The translations under genes and the position numbers were made by a program. 64,000 bases of DNA from Erpobdella octoculata (taxonomy: Eukaryota; Annelida; Clitellata; Hirudinida; Erpobdellidae). How positions within the stretch are numbered: position 1 is the stretch's first letter; the number at the start of each line of letters is the position of its first letter. Shown here one piece after another: positions 11,085-23,159 of the stretch. The DNA lies in assembly GCA_963978895.1 (NCBI GenBank), contig OZ022238.1:33036093-33100092 (forward strand), read 5' to 3'. The notes under the pieces are model-generated. The model made no database searches. It was not told the DNA's origin and saw only the letters and a list, made by a program, of their open reading frames with translations.

Positions 11085-11645
11085 TCAAAAAAACAATGTT
11101 ACACGTATCTTATTATGTTTTAAAGACAAACTTAAAAACTGAATTTTTATGTTTTCACATTGACAGTTGTTGATATTTCCAGTAAATAATCCTTTTTTTC
11201 TTCCCTACATTTGTAGTCCAGGAAGCCAAAATATAAAAAAAAGGTAAAACACGTGTAACTTTGTTTTCTAAGTAGCATCTAAATACGAATTATTTTTAGT
11301 TTCTGAGTAGCAGTTATTCTAAAAAAAACATATAAAATGATGAAACCCGTATCTTACTATTGTAAAATAGAGACACTGAATTTCAACACTTTGACAGTTT
11401 TTGGTTTTGAGTTTTTAAACAAATAAATTTTTTATTTAGATGCTACATAGAAAATAAAGTTACACTCCTTTTACTATTTTTTTTATATTTTGGCTTCCGG
11501 GACTACAAATGTAAGGTATAAAAAGATTATTTGCTTGAAAATTCAACAACTGTAAATGTGAAAACAATAAAATTCAGAATCTAAGTTTTTCTTTAAAAAT
11601 TAATGAGATACGTGTTACGTGATTTTGAAAACTCAATAGCTGGAA
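11085..11645. mobile_element. Foldback element with about 200-bp inverted arms
   Basis: The left arm (about 11085-11290) contains CATTTGTAGTCCAGGAAGCC; the right arm (about 11415-11645) carries its inverse, GGCTTCCGGGACTACAAATG. The arms also share inverted TTGACAGTTGTTGA and ACACGTATCTTATTA-type blocks. The spacer is about 125 bp and there is no ORF. This is the architecture of a foldback or long-TIR MITE. The superfamily is unknown. Confidence 0.75.
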
Positions 11646-11904
11646 ATGTGAAAATGTAGAGCTGTAGTAGCAGAGTGGTGAAAGTAATTGCTTTATTTTG
11701 CCGTCATGACTTAAAAATAGAAATCTGTTTTTTTATTAAGCGGAACATTTTTGCAACTTTGAAACAATGATTTTTTAAACTACTTTTAACTCGAAAATTT
11801 TTATTATTCTGTGTTATAGTATAAATACTAAGAAATAACTGTAAAACCAGAGCCGCGTCGCAGTTTCATTAACCTTTTTTTAATGATATCAATATTATTT
11901 TCAG

Positions 11905-11981
11905 CAAAAATAACACAGCTTCTAACGTTGACAATCTTTTAAATTCTAAAACTTCACGAGGATCATCTCCTTCGACACCAG
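11905..11981 (+). CDS. CACNB: Calcium channel beta subunit, HOOK-region exon
   Basis: The exon is preceded by a pyrimidine-rich acceptor (ATTATTTTCAG) and followed by the donor GTACCA at 11982. It starts with the last base of a codon and ends with one base of the next, so the frame passes to the following exon. It encodes NNTASNVDNLLNSKTSRG then SSPSTP, matching the end of the HOOK linker between the SH3 and GK domains of beta subunits, which in animals has the SVDNLL...SRGS.PPTP pattern. Beta subunits are cytoplasmic partners that traffic and gate Cav alpha-1 channels. The identity rests on the downstream GK exons, which are unambiguous. Confidence 0.85.
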
Positions 11982-12042
11982 GTACCAATTTGCACGCGTA
12001 AACGTTTAACATATCCACTTGAAATTTTAATTATATTTTCAG
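11982..12042 (+). other. CACNB: 61-bp intron of the calcium channel beta gene
   Basis: Starts GTACCA and ends TATATTTTCAG. It is in phase 1: the G before it and AT after it make one Asp codon. It is one of only two short introns in the visible gene. Confidence 0.85.
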
Positions 12043-12155
12043 ATCAGCTAACACACGATAATATAGATGATGAAAACCCTGTTCCTGCTTCAACGATTGG
12101 AAATTCCTTAAATAATGCTGGCACAAAAGAAAGAAGAAAACCGTTCTTTAAAAGA
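12043..12155 (+). CDS. CACNB: Calcium channel beta subunit, end of HOOK region
   Basis: Encodes a Gln/Asp/Asn-rich linker ending in GTKERRKPFFKR. The KE(K/R)RKPFFK motif immediately before the GK domain is characteristic of Cav beta proteins. The exon ends after a complete Arg codon (phase 0) and the next exon starts in phase 0 at 29201. The donor GTATAT at 12156 is the first repeat of a (TA)n tract, so a PLE/(TA)n block directly abuts the splice site. The next intron is about 17 kb and full of transposons. The HOOK region is a usual place for alternative splicing in this family. Confidence 0.88.
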
Positions 12156-12156
12156 G

Positions 12157-12187
<31 letters not shown>

Positions 12188-12194
12188 ATATAAG
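12156..12194 (+). repeat. (TA)n tract containing the 5' splice site
   Basis: TA repeats with one TTTA interruption. The intron donor is GTATAT, so its positions +1 to +6 merge into the repeat. The same tract is the (TA)n edge of the PLE end that follows. Confidence 0.85.
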
Positions 12195-12303
12195 CTCTAT
12201 TAAAAATACTCGCCATTTTGAAGAGCTGTATGTATTATTTTTTTTAAATACTTAAAATGAAATAAAAGACTTATCCTGGGTTTGTAATCTAATCTTTTAA
12301 TAG

Positions 12304-12349
12304 CAACCAACTTGCAAGTTTCAGTCATTGCGGCTATCATCAGGGTTGT
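12304..12349 (-). ncRNA. Hammerhead ribozyme candidate HHR1
   Basis: Core CUGAUGA at 12343-12337 and GAAA just 5' of stem III. Stem I is 5 bp (CAACC/GGUUG). Stem II is AGCC/GACU with one mismatch. Stem III is the palindrome CUUGCAAG. The cleavage triplet is GUU. The extra base after the core makes AUA rather than AUG. Confidence 0.75.
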
Positions 12350-13097
12350 TTTGATTAGCTCAATGTAACTAAACGATAATGCATACAGTAAATAATAATA
12401 ATTAAAATCGGGGCTAAGAACGTTGAAATAAGCAAAATATAAATAAAAAAGAAAAGAAAAATAAAAATAGAGGTCCAGAAATCAATGTCATCTTCTCCGT
12501 CTAATTGTAATATTAATGTTATCAGTTAAGTGAGCAAAGCTCAACGGACCAGATATCTCCCGTGAAACACATGCACCCTCAACGAACACTCCCGAAAACT
12601 CGACATCCTCTTCACCACCCTTTATCCGGTGAATTCGGACGGAATCATGGCAACTGGATAAAAAACCATCGTCATGGTCAACATCTGTTCGATCAACCAG
12701 ACTTTCACCAGTGATATTAATGTTATCACTTAACTGATAACATTAATATACTATTAGACGGAGGAGATGACATTGATTTCTGGACCTCTATTTACCAGCC
12801 GGTTAAGTGTTGATGGTGTGTGTGTCTTGTGATGGCGTATGTGATCCTGAGGGAGAATGATTGGATATGATAAAAAAGCTTCTTGGTCTGATTCACATTT
12901 CATGAAACTCTTAATGAATTTTATGAATTTAAATTATTACTACTCGATTTAAATTAATATAATATTTTCAAAGTATTTTTGTTTTGCTTTTACTATTTTT
13001 TATTTATATTCTGCTTATTTTAACGTTCATAGTCCTGATTTTAATCATTATTATTTACTGCATGCATTAACTTTTAGTTACGTTGAGCTAATCAAAA

Positions 13098-13142
13098 CAA
13101 CCCTGATGATGGCCGCAATGGCTGAAACTTGCAAGTTGGTTG
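13098..13142 (+). ncRNA. Hammerhead ribozyme candidate HHR2
   Basis: Core CUGAUGA at 13103-13109 and GAAA at 13124-13127. Stem I is CAACC/GGUUG, stem II is GGCC/GGCU after an extra U, stem III is CUUGCAAG and the triplet is GUU. AUG at 13109-13111 opens a frame that continues into the (TA)n at 13203. Confidence 0.82.
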
Positions 13143-13197
13143 CTAATAAAAGATTAGATTACAAACCCAGGAAAAGTCTTTTATTTCATTTTAAGTA

Positions 13198-13202
<5 letters not shown>

Positions 13203-13239
<37 letters not shown>
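13203..13239. repeat. (TA)n microsatellite
   Basis: Borders the right arm of the inverted PLE pair. Confidence 0.95.
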
Positions 13240-13242
<3 letters not shown>

Positions 13243-13385
13243 ATATTTTTATTATTCTAATTAAATGGTAATAATTATAATCTAACTAATGTGGTTGCTA
13301 AATACTTTTTAGATCTTTTCTTGATTATTAATGTTTATATAAGCTTGTTTGTTTATGAAAAGGCTAAGTAGGAAATAGAACAAAA

Positions 13386-13387
<2 letters not shown>

Positions 13388-13475
<88 letters not shown>
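13388..13475. repeat. (TA)n microsatellite
   Basis: Uninterrupted run of about 44 TA units. Confidence 0.97.
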
Positions 13476-13478
<3 letters not shown>

Positions 13479-13495
13479 CCTCTCTCTCTTTATAG

Positions 13496-14340
13496 AAAAT
13501 CATATGATTTTCTACTGGGGTCCAGTACTATCCGTTTTGGAGAGTAGCAATAACGTTAAGGTCTTGCCTCCGGTTCAATTCCTGTTGGAATGTGTGTCAA
13601 CTCCTCCGGATTGGCTTCATTATCCATGGTCTCCTTGTCTATTCTCTCCATCCTCATTCTCCGTAACCCGAGGGATTTCGTTTTTGTCTGGTTTCAACAT
13701 CTCTTCCCCTCCTGGGAACAAAATTCTTACTGGGGCTTTCTCTCCATCACTTTTATCTTGAAGGGGTACTGGCATGTCGAATGTCTCAAACATTTCTTTA
13801 AGTGCCCAATCTAAATTCCTTGGTCTTAATTGATTTGTATGCCTTTTTGTATTCCTTCTGTCAATCTCTACTTCGTAAACCATTATTCAAATTCTTTTTA
13901 AAATCTTCCCTGGTATACATCTGGGATGGCTTGGATTTTTATAATCTCTAGCGTACACCGCATCTTGTTCTTTAAAAATTCTCGGTCTTGCCCATTCCTT
14001 TTGTCAAACTGTCTCTTCATGCAAGATTTTTTTTTCTGAATACTTTTTGTCTTTTTTAGTACTTAGTTGTAAGTCTGATAGTGGTGTTCTAATTTGTCTC
14101 CCCAAAAAATTTTCTGCGGGAGATTTTTGATGTGGACTAGATGGGCATGGTGTAGATCTATAACACAACAAAAACTTTTGCACCAATTCCTCGGTAATTC
14201 CTTCACCTTTTAGCTTTTGTATGGTTCTTTTGAAAGTATCAACAAATCTTTCTGCTTGACCATTACTTTGTGGATGAAAGGGAGGTATTTGGATAAATAT
14301 ATGTATTTCTTCTAATAAATTTTGGACTATTTCTGAAGAA
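13496..14340 (-). pseudogene. Ty3/gypsy integrase C-terminal fragment
   Basis: On the - strand the pieces read, in order, FHPQSNGQAERFVDTFKR (the Glu region of the DDE core, near 14240-14290), LLCYRSTPCPSSPHQKSPAE with FLGRQIRTPLSDL (14186-14060), YARDY and then TNQLRPRNLDWALKEMF (13860-13780). This is the C-terminal half of a gypsy integrase, which inserts cDNA into the host genome. There are frameshifts near 14000 and 13890. It belongs to the same broad clade as the elements at 36.6 and 42.1 kb, not to the gypsy element that abuts it at 14341 in opposite orientation. Confidence 0.75.
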
Positions 14341-14370
14341 CCTTAGTATAATTATCGATATTACAACAAA

Positions 14371-14388
14371 TGGTGTCAGAAGTGGGAT
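14371..14388 (+). promoter_or_regulatory. Primer binding site (tRNA-Leu type)
   Basis: TGGTGTCAGAAGTGGGAT is complementary to a tRNA 3' end reading ...TCCCACTTCTGACACCA, typical of leucine tRNAs. It starts right after the LTR remnant and 9 bases before the gag ATG, as expected for minus-strand priming. Confidence 0.8.
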
Positions 14389-14396
14389 AAATAAAA

Positions 14397-15480
14397 ATGG
14401 TTCATCACAAATTATTGGAAGAACTCTCCCTGTTTGAGTTGAGGCGGGAACTAAAAAAACGAGAACTCAATGACAAAGGAAAAAAGTCTGAGCTCGTGGA
14501 TTGCCTCCGAATGACATTCGAAAGCCATGGTCTGGATGCAGACGATTTCGAATTTGATATGGATGAGGAATTAACAAATTTTCTGAACATGATGACGGAA
14601 GAAAACAGAGCAGCACAGGAGCAAAACAGAGCAGCGCAAAAAAAACCAAAGCCGCTATGGAAAGAATAAAAGAATTAATTCTCGAAGATCAGCTTAAATT
14701 AACAGATGTGGAAAAAAGAGTTAATAACCTGGAAAAATTGGTAAAAGAGAATACCAAGGAAATCGAGAAGAGAATCAAGAGCAACCTGGAAATAAAATTG
14801 AACAATCTGGTCAAACAAGGACACACTGGTTGCCAAGCCCAAAAAAGAATTCATTCTTTTGAGCATGTCAAGACCCCGGCTTTTGATGGCACTGTGTCAT
14901 GGTCCGTCTACAAAGCTCAATTTGAAATTGCTGCCAGGAAAAATAACTGGTTAACCAGCCATCAGAAGGCAGAAAATCTGGTATTTTCTTTGAGGGGAGA
15001 AGCTTTATAGCTTCTCGAGCTAATTGTAGATAGAGATGATTACGATGCGATCGTAAAGGTTCTCGAGAACAGATTCGGTAATCAACGCGCGCCCGAAATT
15101 TTTCGAGCTCAACTCAAGAGTTGACGCCAGAAACCCGAGGAAAGCATGCAACAGCTGGAAGCCGATATAGAACGGCTTGCTAATCTGGGATACCCCTTGT
15201 GCCCTCAAAATGTCCTCAACACAATTATTACGGATGGATTCATAGCGGCCTTGAAGAACTCTGAAACCCAAAATGCTCTTAGGGTTGCCCGCGTAGCTAG
15301 TCCCAGCGAAGCTTTGGCATTTGCAATAAATTATGAAGCCTCTGTGGAGCTATCTGATAGGTCTCGTCACGTAAGAAAATTGGATGATCGAGTCCGGAGA
15401 GTTATTAAGGAAAAAATTAACTGGAAAGGGAATAACTCATCACGCTGCTGGATTTGTGGAAAACCGGGACATCTACACAA
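14397..15480 (+). pseudogene. Gypsy Gag with N-terminal SAP domain
   Basis: The ATG at 14397 follows the primer site. Residues 5-45 read LSLFELRRELKKRELNDKGK followed by KSELVDCLR, a SAP motif (two helices that bind A/T-rich DNA in host proteins). Next come an acidic stretch and a Gln/Ala-rich coiled segment; then the frame shifts at about 14650. The capsid-like part begins FDGTVSWSVYKAQFE (near 14880) and continues through 15350 after stops at 15008 and 15122. It ends in the zinc knuckle CWICGKPGHLHKDC at about 15446-15487, which binds the genomic RNA. SAP in a Gag is uncommon and could direct the particle to chromatin; that is inference. Confidence 0.75.
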
Positions 15481-15599
15481 AGACTGTATAATTCAGATGT
15501 TTAGACCCGGGCAACATGAGAAAATGGATCACTGTAGGCGTAATGATGTCAAACAAGGAAACCCCATAAAGGCCCAATCCAACAAGAAAAAATCAGAAT

Positions 15600-16393
15600 C
15601 TGTGAAGGTAAAAGATAATTTGCCTTGCAGAGTCGTGCCAGTTACCGTTCTTGGAAAAGGAACTAGTTTATTTGTGGAAGGTAGATTAGGAATGAGAAAC
15701 TGTAAGTTTATTATTGATACGGGAGCTTCTTTTTCAATCATAAAACCTTGTTTGGCGAAAGGAGAGGTTTTACAAAGTGGAAAGCACATCCGTTTAAAGA
15801 CTGTAACAGGAGAGCTTGTTCCAGTAGTTGGTAAAATTCAAACTGAAATAAGGCTGGGAAATAAGACTTTTCAGCACCAGTTTTTGGTTGCTGATATAGA
15901 AGAAGAACGCCTACATGGGCTTGACTTTATGAGAATTCAGGGGTTTACAGTGGACTTAAAAATGGGAACATTTAGACAGGGAAATATAGAAATACCTGTT
16001 TGCTATAATGGCGAAACAAATTCGGTAAAGCGAGTATTGGTAACAAAGAGCATCATTGTACCTGCTCAGTCGGAATCTTTGGTTTGGGCAAGAATAGAGA
16101 ATGAAAAAAACGTAAGAGTTGTTGGATTCATCGAGCCCCTGAACGGAGTTGAAAAACATGGATTAACGATCGGAAAAACACTGGAACGAACGGAGTCAGG
16201 AAGCTACGTGCCAGTCAGAGTTATGAATGTGACAGAATGCGACAAGCAAATAACAAAAGGTGATGAAATTGCGGTATGCAGCCCTGTCGATCACATAGTG
16301 GCATGTACCACAGTGGTTGGTAAAAATAATAATAAAAAGAGAATGAAGTACTCGCAAATTCAGGAACTGCTTGAATCCGCTAAAACTTCATAA
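15600..16393 (+). pseudogene. Gypsy aspartic protease region
   Basis: In the same open frame as the zinc knuckle (15146-16393). CKFIIDTGASFSII contains the catalytic DTG, and HGLDFM follows as the expected second hydrophobic-Gly-Leu-Asp segment. The protease matures Gag-Pol. About 150 further residues follow before the stop at 16391, a linker before the reverse transcriptase. The local reading frame is intact, but the polyprotein is broken up- and downstream. Confidence 0.8.
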
Positions 16394-16419
16394 AAACCAA
16401 TGGACTATGTCAAAGCGGA

Positions 16420-17340
16420 AAAACTGATTGAAGAATATTGTGATATAATAGCTATTGACGAAAAAGACAATGGGAAAACAAAGATCGAACTGGTAATACA
16501 GAGCCCATTCGTTAACTGCCACGAAGACTTTCACTGGCAAAGCGAGAAGAAGCTAGACAAATGCTAGAAAAGATGAAGAAACAAGGAGTTATTGAATCAT
16601 CCAATAGTCCATGGAGTTCACCTGTAGTACTTGTTAGGAAGAAAGATAACTCGCTACGTTTTTGTGTCGACTACAGAATGTTAAACGAAGTCAAACAAAA
16701 AGATAGTTACCATTTGCCCAGAATCGATGACACCATCGATACACTTGCAGGATCTCGAATGTTTTCTACTTTAGATCTTAAGAGCGGATATTGGCAGGTG
16801 GGAATACATCCCCAGGATCGCGAGAAAACTGCCTTTTCAATAGGTGAAGGATATTGGCAAGTTACAGTGATGCCATTTGGCTTGTGCAACGCACCCGCAA
16901 CTTTCGAGCGACTTATGGAGTATGTGTTACAAGGATTATATTGGAGAACGTGATTGTTTATTTGGACGACATTATTTTTGTTGGAAAGACGTTTGAAAAG
17001 CATCTACACAATCTTGGAGAAGTTTTCCAAAGGATCCGGGATGCTGGTATGAAGCTAAATCCGGCAAAGTGTGCACTTTTTAAAAGCAAGGTGAAATATC
17101 TTGGTCATATAGTTTCTGCCGAAGGGGTAGGAACCGATCCTGAGAATATTGAAGCGGTTAACCATTGGCCTGTTCCGAGAAATTCTCAAGAATTAAGAAG
17201 CTTTCTTGGTTTGTGCACATATTATCGACGATTTGTAGCCAGCTTTTCTAGCATTGCAAAGGAACTCTATAACCTTCAGAAAAGAATGCACCGTTTGATT
17301 GGTCAGAGGCAAATCAACAGGCGTTCGAACGGTTAAAAAC
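16420..17340 (+). pseudogene. Gypsy reverse transcriptase, frameshifted
   Basis: 16561-16950 encodes SPWSSPVVLVRKKDNSLRFC, the first catalytic region FSTLDLKSGYWQVGI and MPFGLCNAPATFERLM. After a frameshift at about 16945 the next frame gives VIVYLDDIIFVGKTFEKHL with the YLDD catalytic box, then VKYLGHIVS and LRSFLGLCTYYRRFV (thumb and connection), ending at a stop near 17334. These are the seven motifs of a gypsy polymerase in order. One shift and terminal stops inactivate it. Confidence 0.85.
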
Positions 17341-17344
17341 AGCT

Positions 17345-17760
17345 TTGAGTTTGACGCCAGTTCTGTCGTATCCAATCCCTGGAAAAGATTTTGTATTAGA
17401 CACAGATGCAAGTAATGAAGGAATAGGGGCAGTGCTTAGTCAAATTGTTGACGGCAATGAAAAGGTTATAGCTTATTATAGCAGAACTTTGTCAAAACCG
17501 GAGCGCAATTATTGCGTCACCAGACGTGAGTTATTAGCAATCGTTGATTCTATTAAGCACTTTCACAAGTATTTATATGGTCAAACGTTTTTGTTGAGAA
17601 CGGATCACGCTGCTTTAAAATAGCTTTTAAATTTTAAAAATCCAGAAGAACAAGTGGCTAGGTGGATCGAACGTTTATAATCATACGAGTTTGAAATTCA
17701 GCATCGGAAGGGTGAACAGCACAAAAATGCTGACGCACTGTCACGACGACCTTGCAATGA
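17345..17760 (+). pseudogene. Gypsy RNase H
   Basis: FVLDTDASNEGIGAVLSQ and VIAYYSRTLSKPERNY with RRELLAIVDSIKHFHKYLYG and LRTDHAAL are RNase H motifs with the first Asp, the Glu and the TDH Asp visible. A TAG at about 17621 interrupts the frame, then IERL, FEIQHRKG and HKNADALSRRP follow, the standard RNase H end. Confidence 0.85.
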
Positions 17761-17794
17761 TGAATGTAAGTATTGTATTTATTGTATTAACGTT

Positions 17795-18904
17795 TTGCAA
17801 TTATTTATTCCAAAAGTAAAAGTGCCTGAAGTGCTCCAACAAATGCACTCCGGAGTATCAGGGGGACATCTAGGGATGAATAAAACGTTGGACAAGATCC
17901 CCCAAAGATTTTACTGGATATACTGTAAAATGAATGTAGAGGAATGGTGTACAAAATGTGATACCTGTGCCGCTGGTAAAGGACCACACACTAAAACAAA
18001 GGATTATTTACAACAGTACAATGTAGGTTCCCCTTTTGAAAGAATTGCTATAGATTTAGCAGGTCTATTTCTAGTGTCAAAATATGGCAATAAGAACATT
18101 TTTGTGGTCATAGATTATGTTACAAAATGGCCAGAGGTTTTTGCTATACCTAATCAAGAAGTAGTGACAGTTGCCGACGTTGTTGTTGATGGCTGGATTA
18201 GCAGCTATGGAGTACCAATGGAGCTCCATTCAGATCAGGGCAGGAACTTTGATTCACAACTGTTTAGAGAAATGTGCCGTGTTTTAGGCTTACATAAAAC
18301 CCGCACAACTTCCCTTCATCCTCAGTCTGACGGTATGGTGGAACGATTTAATAGAACTATTCAACAGCACTTGTCTAAGATGGTCGGTGAAAACCAAGTT
18401 GATTGGGATAAACACATTCCGTTATTTTTGATGGCTTACAGAGGATCGGTTCACAACACGACGAAGACCATCCCAAGTAAAATGTTATTTGGACGGGAGA
18501 TGCGACTTCCTTGCGATCTTATGTTTGGAAGTCCGGGAGACAAAGTAGAATCGGAAAGCGAGTATGCCACACAATTGCGGGCTTGGTTAAATAAAATTCA
18601 TTTCGTAGCCCGAAATAGGATCAAAACAGCCAGCGAAAGAATGAAAACTCGGTATGATCGCCAATCAAATATGAAAGAGTTTAAAGAAAATGATTTGCTG
18701 TGGTTCTACAATCCACAACGTAAAATTGGGAAATCACCTAAACTTCAACAAGACTGGGAAGGACCATATAGAATTATTAAAAAGATCAATGATGTCATCT
18801 ACCGGATTCAAAAGGGCCAACGTACTAAGATGAAAGTAATTCATGTTGACTGCCTTGCCAAATATTATGCAGGCAATGAAACTGCTCGGGACGAACAGGA
18901 TTAA
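17795..18904 (+). CDS. Gypsy integrase, open frame
   Basis: A 369-residue frame without stops. It has a zinc-binding domain with H18, H25, C55 and C58 (numbering from 17795), then the DDE core with D87 (IAIDLAG), D147 (HSDQGRNF) and E183 (GMVERFNR), a D,D-35-E spacing. The C-terminal part holds GPYRIIKKINDVIYRIQ, a chromodomain-free GPY/F-type module that contacts DNA. The true start is inside an upstream polyprotein, so 17795 only marks the open frame. Integrase is the best-preserved part of the element. Confidence 0.85.
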   Translation: MQLFIPKVKVPEVLQQMHSGVSGGHLGMNKTLDKIPQRFYWIYCKMNVEEWCTKCDTCAAGKGPHTKTKDYLQQYNVGSPFERIAIDLAGLFLVSKYGNKNIFVVIDYVTKWPEVFAIPNQEVVTVADVVVDGWISSYGVPMELHSDQGRNFDSQLFREMCRVLGLHKTRTTSLHPQSDGMVERFNRTIQQHLSKMVGENQVDWDKHIPLFLMAYRGSVHNTTKTIPSKMLFGREMRLPCDLMFGSPGDKVESESEYATQLRAWLNKIHFVARNRIKTASERMKTRYDRQSNMKEFKENDLLWFYNPQRKIGKSPKLQQDWEGPYRIIKKINDVIYRIQKGQRTKMKVIHVDCLAKYYAGNETARDEQD

Positions 18905-18980
18905 GAAGGGGGTAGTTTTATATCTACGGTTTATAATCAAGGCTGATAAACCTCAGAAAATTTTATAACTAAGAAAGACA

Positions 18981-18982
<2 letters not shown>
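18903..18982 (+). promoter_or_regulatory. Polypurine tract and start of truncated 3' LTR
   Basis: AAGAAGGGGG just after the integrase stop is the plus-strand primer. The LTR-like sequence after it (TAGTTTTATATCTACGG) runs about 65 bases before the (TA)n array begins. Confidence 0.65.

Positions 18983-19069
<87 letters not shown>
18983..19069. repeat. (TA)n microsatellite
   Basis: About 43 units between the gypsy LTR remnant and a hAT end. Confidence 0.97.
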
Positions 19070-20586
<1,517 letters not shown>

Positions 20587-21140
20587 TATTACCCCCTTCT
20601 AAATTCTGTTCGTCCTGAACAGCATAGTCGCTTTTGAGAAATGCGACTCGGCAACGAACACCAAAATAACTTGATCTTTACTCGTGGCTTTGACCGCAAT
20701 TCGCAAACAACATGGTCAAGTCCCTTGACCGTTTGATGCAGTTTATTCCAATCCTTCTTTGGCTCATCAACAGAGTCTTTCTTTGGCTCATCGTCGCTAT
20801 ATCTGCACGGTTCATCATCATCCTGAACATCTTTGAACGGTTTATCGAAACTGTCTGCTTTTTCTTCTTCCTTCACATCTTTTAGATCTTTCTCAAAAAA
20901 CTCTTCAAAAGGTTTTTCGAAAACACTTTCCATAAATCCATTAAATCCCTTCATCAGACTGTTATTTGATTTTAAAATGACTCTTAGTCTATCTGATCTA
21001 AAATCCTCTGTGGATTCATCTGATTTAGAACCTTCGGTACCGTTCTCTGTTCTTGGCTCATCTTTTTCAGAATTTTTGCTGGCTGCATTGCTATTGTTGT
21101 TTTGAAAAAGTTCATCGCCGTCATGTTTGTTTTCTTCCAA
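20587..21140 (-). pseudogene. Acidic D/E/K-rich ORF of an LTR retroelement, 3' part
   Basis: A 183-residue frame. It is highly charged with DDEP-KD repeats (DDEPKKDSVDEPKKDW), then a basic end with FWCSLPSRISQKRL. No catalytic domain was recognised. It ends right at the polypurine tract of the LTR at 20402-20586, the position normally held by the pol C-terminus or an accessory gene. Confidence 0.5.
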
Positions 21141-21249
21141 GCTTCAATCGAACGTTTTCTTTTCACATTCCAACTCGGCTCTTTCGTCGGTGTCAACTTT
21201 CGTATCGTCCAGCGGATCTTTCTTCAAATTATCGCCATCGTCTCTCAAA

Positions 21250-22310
<1,061 letters not shown>

Positions 22311-22559
22311 ATAAACAAAGACGATTAAAAACAAATGATGAAATGTGGAAGTACCGTAGATAAAAATAAAATTATGACCAAAATAAAATGCGAGGGAAGG
22401 TATTAATTAAGACTAAAATCAAAGAAGTAAATATAAAATAAATTTAACATAAGAATTGTAGGTGTTAGTTTTCCGTCGATACAGGTGTTAGTTTTTTGTC
22501 GATAAGAATTGTACATAAAAATTGAAGGCCTTAAATGTCGAAGTATACATAGATAGAAA

Positions 22560-22560
<1 letters not shown>

Positions 22561-22634
<74 letters not shown>
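22561..22634. repeat. (TA)n microsatellite
   Basis: About 37 units at the 3' edge of the large - strand PLE. Confidence 0.97.
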
Positions 22635-22637
<3 letters not shown>

Positions 22638-22639
22638 TA

Positions 22640-22889
22640 TGTAAGATGGCATAAGATTTTCTTTATGACAAGCTCGATTAAAAATAAGTCTCCATTTAGC
22701 CGCTATGAGTTTTATAGATACTTTTTCAATATTTCGGAACAACGTTTTTTGTTTACTGCAACACGTATTAAGAAAAGTATTAACATTTAAAACCTTCTTT
22801 ATTTCAGACTTACGGGCCGTTTCGGCTTTCGCCATCTTCAGAGTCTGTAAATACAATCGCGTAAATGGAGGCAAAAGATAAGAAAACAT
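22640..22889 (-). mobile_element. PLE 3' pseudo-LTR with N-terminal coding segment
   Basis: The frame from AUG 22835 reads MAKAETARKSEIKK, then KLIAAKWRLIFNRACHKEN and LMPSY before (TA)n. The FNRAC-KE-L-P-Y block is shared with at least seven other PLE ends here. Confidence 0.8.
22805..22847 (-). ncRNA. Hammerhead ribozyme candidate HHR4
   Basis: Core CUGAAGA at 22841-22835. Stem I is CAGACU/AGUCUG (6 bp, perfect). Stem II is GGC-GAAA-GCC with a GNRA tetraloop after an extra U. Stem III is CGGCCCG and the triplet is GUA. AUG at 22835-22833 is in frame with the N-terminal segment. One of the best folds in the window. Confidence 0.87.
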
Positions 22890-23159
22890 GTAAGAACTAA
22901 ATATACAAATAAACTAATATCCTCAAGAAATTATCTTAATAGAAGGATATTAATAAAAATAATCAAATTTAGACACTGTAATTAAATTAACGTACATAAA
23001 ATAAACTGGAGTTATGAGGATAAAATAAGTATAATTAAAAACGTTTAATTAAAGGATAAAATAATAGTAGCAGTAATAATAATAATAATAAAAGCAAGTA
23101 TTATGATAATAAATGATTAAATTAAGTCGAAATTACATAAGATATTTAAATAAATAAAA

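Larger units (their letters stand above)
12195..13202. mobile_element. Inverted pair of PLE ends (head-out)
   Basis: The outer arms are inverted copies: 12240-12350 against 13085-13200 share AAATAAAAGACTT, TTTGTAATCTAATCTTTTA and the hammerhead. Inner segments 12465-12535 and 12725-12800 are also inverted (AGAGGTCCAGAAATCAATGT against its complement). Each outer end runs into (TA)n. On the - strand just inside the left (TA)n the sequence reads FKMASIFNRA, the conserved PLE N-terminal motif. No reverse transcriptase remains between the arms. Inverted terminal copies are a known PLE arrangement. Confidence 0.75.
14341..18982 (+). mobile_element. Degenerate Ty3/gypsy retrotransposon with SAP-Gag
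   Basis: Order on the + strand: remnant of the 5' LTR (about 14342-14370, ending ACAACAAA), primer binding site, gag with SAP domain, zinc knuckle, protease, reverse transcriptase, RNase H, integrase, polypurine tract and the start of a 3' LTR cut by (TA)n. Gag precedes pol and integrase follows RNase H, the gypsy order. Several stops and frameshifts make it non-autonomous. Both LTRs are truncated, so age cannot be read from them. Confidence 0.85.
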
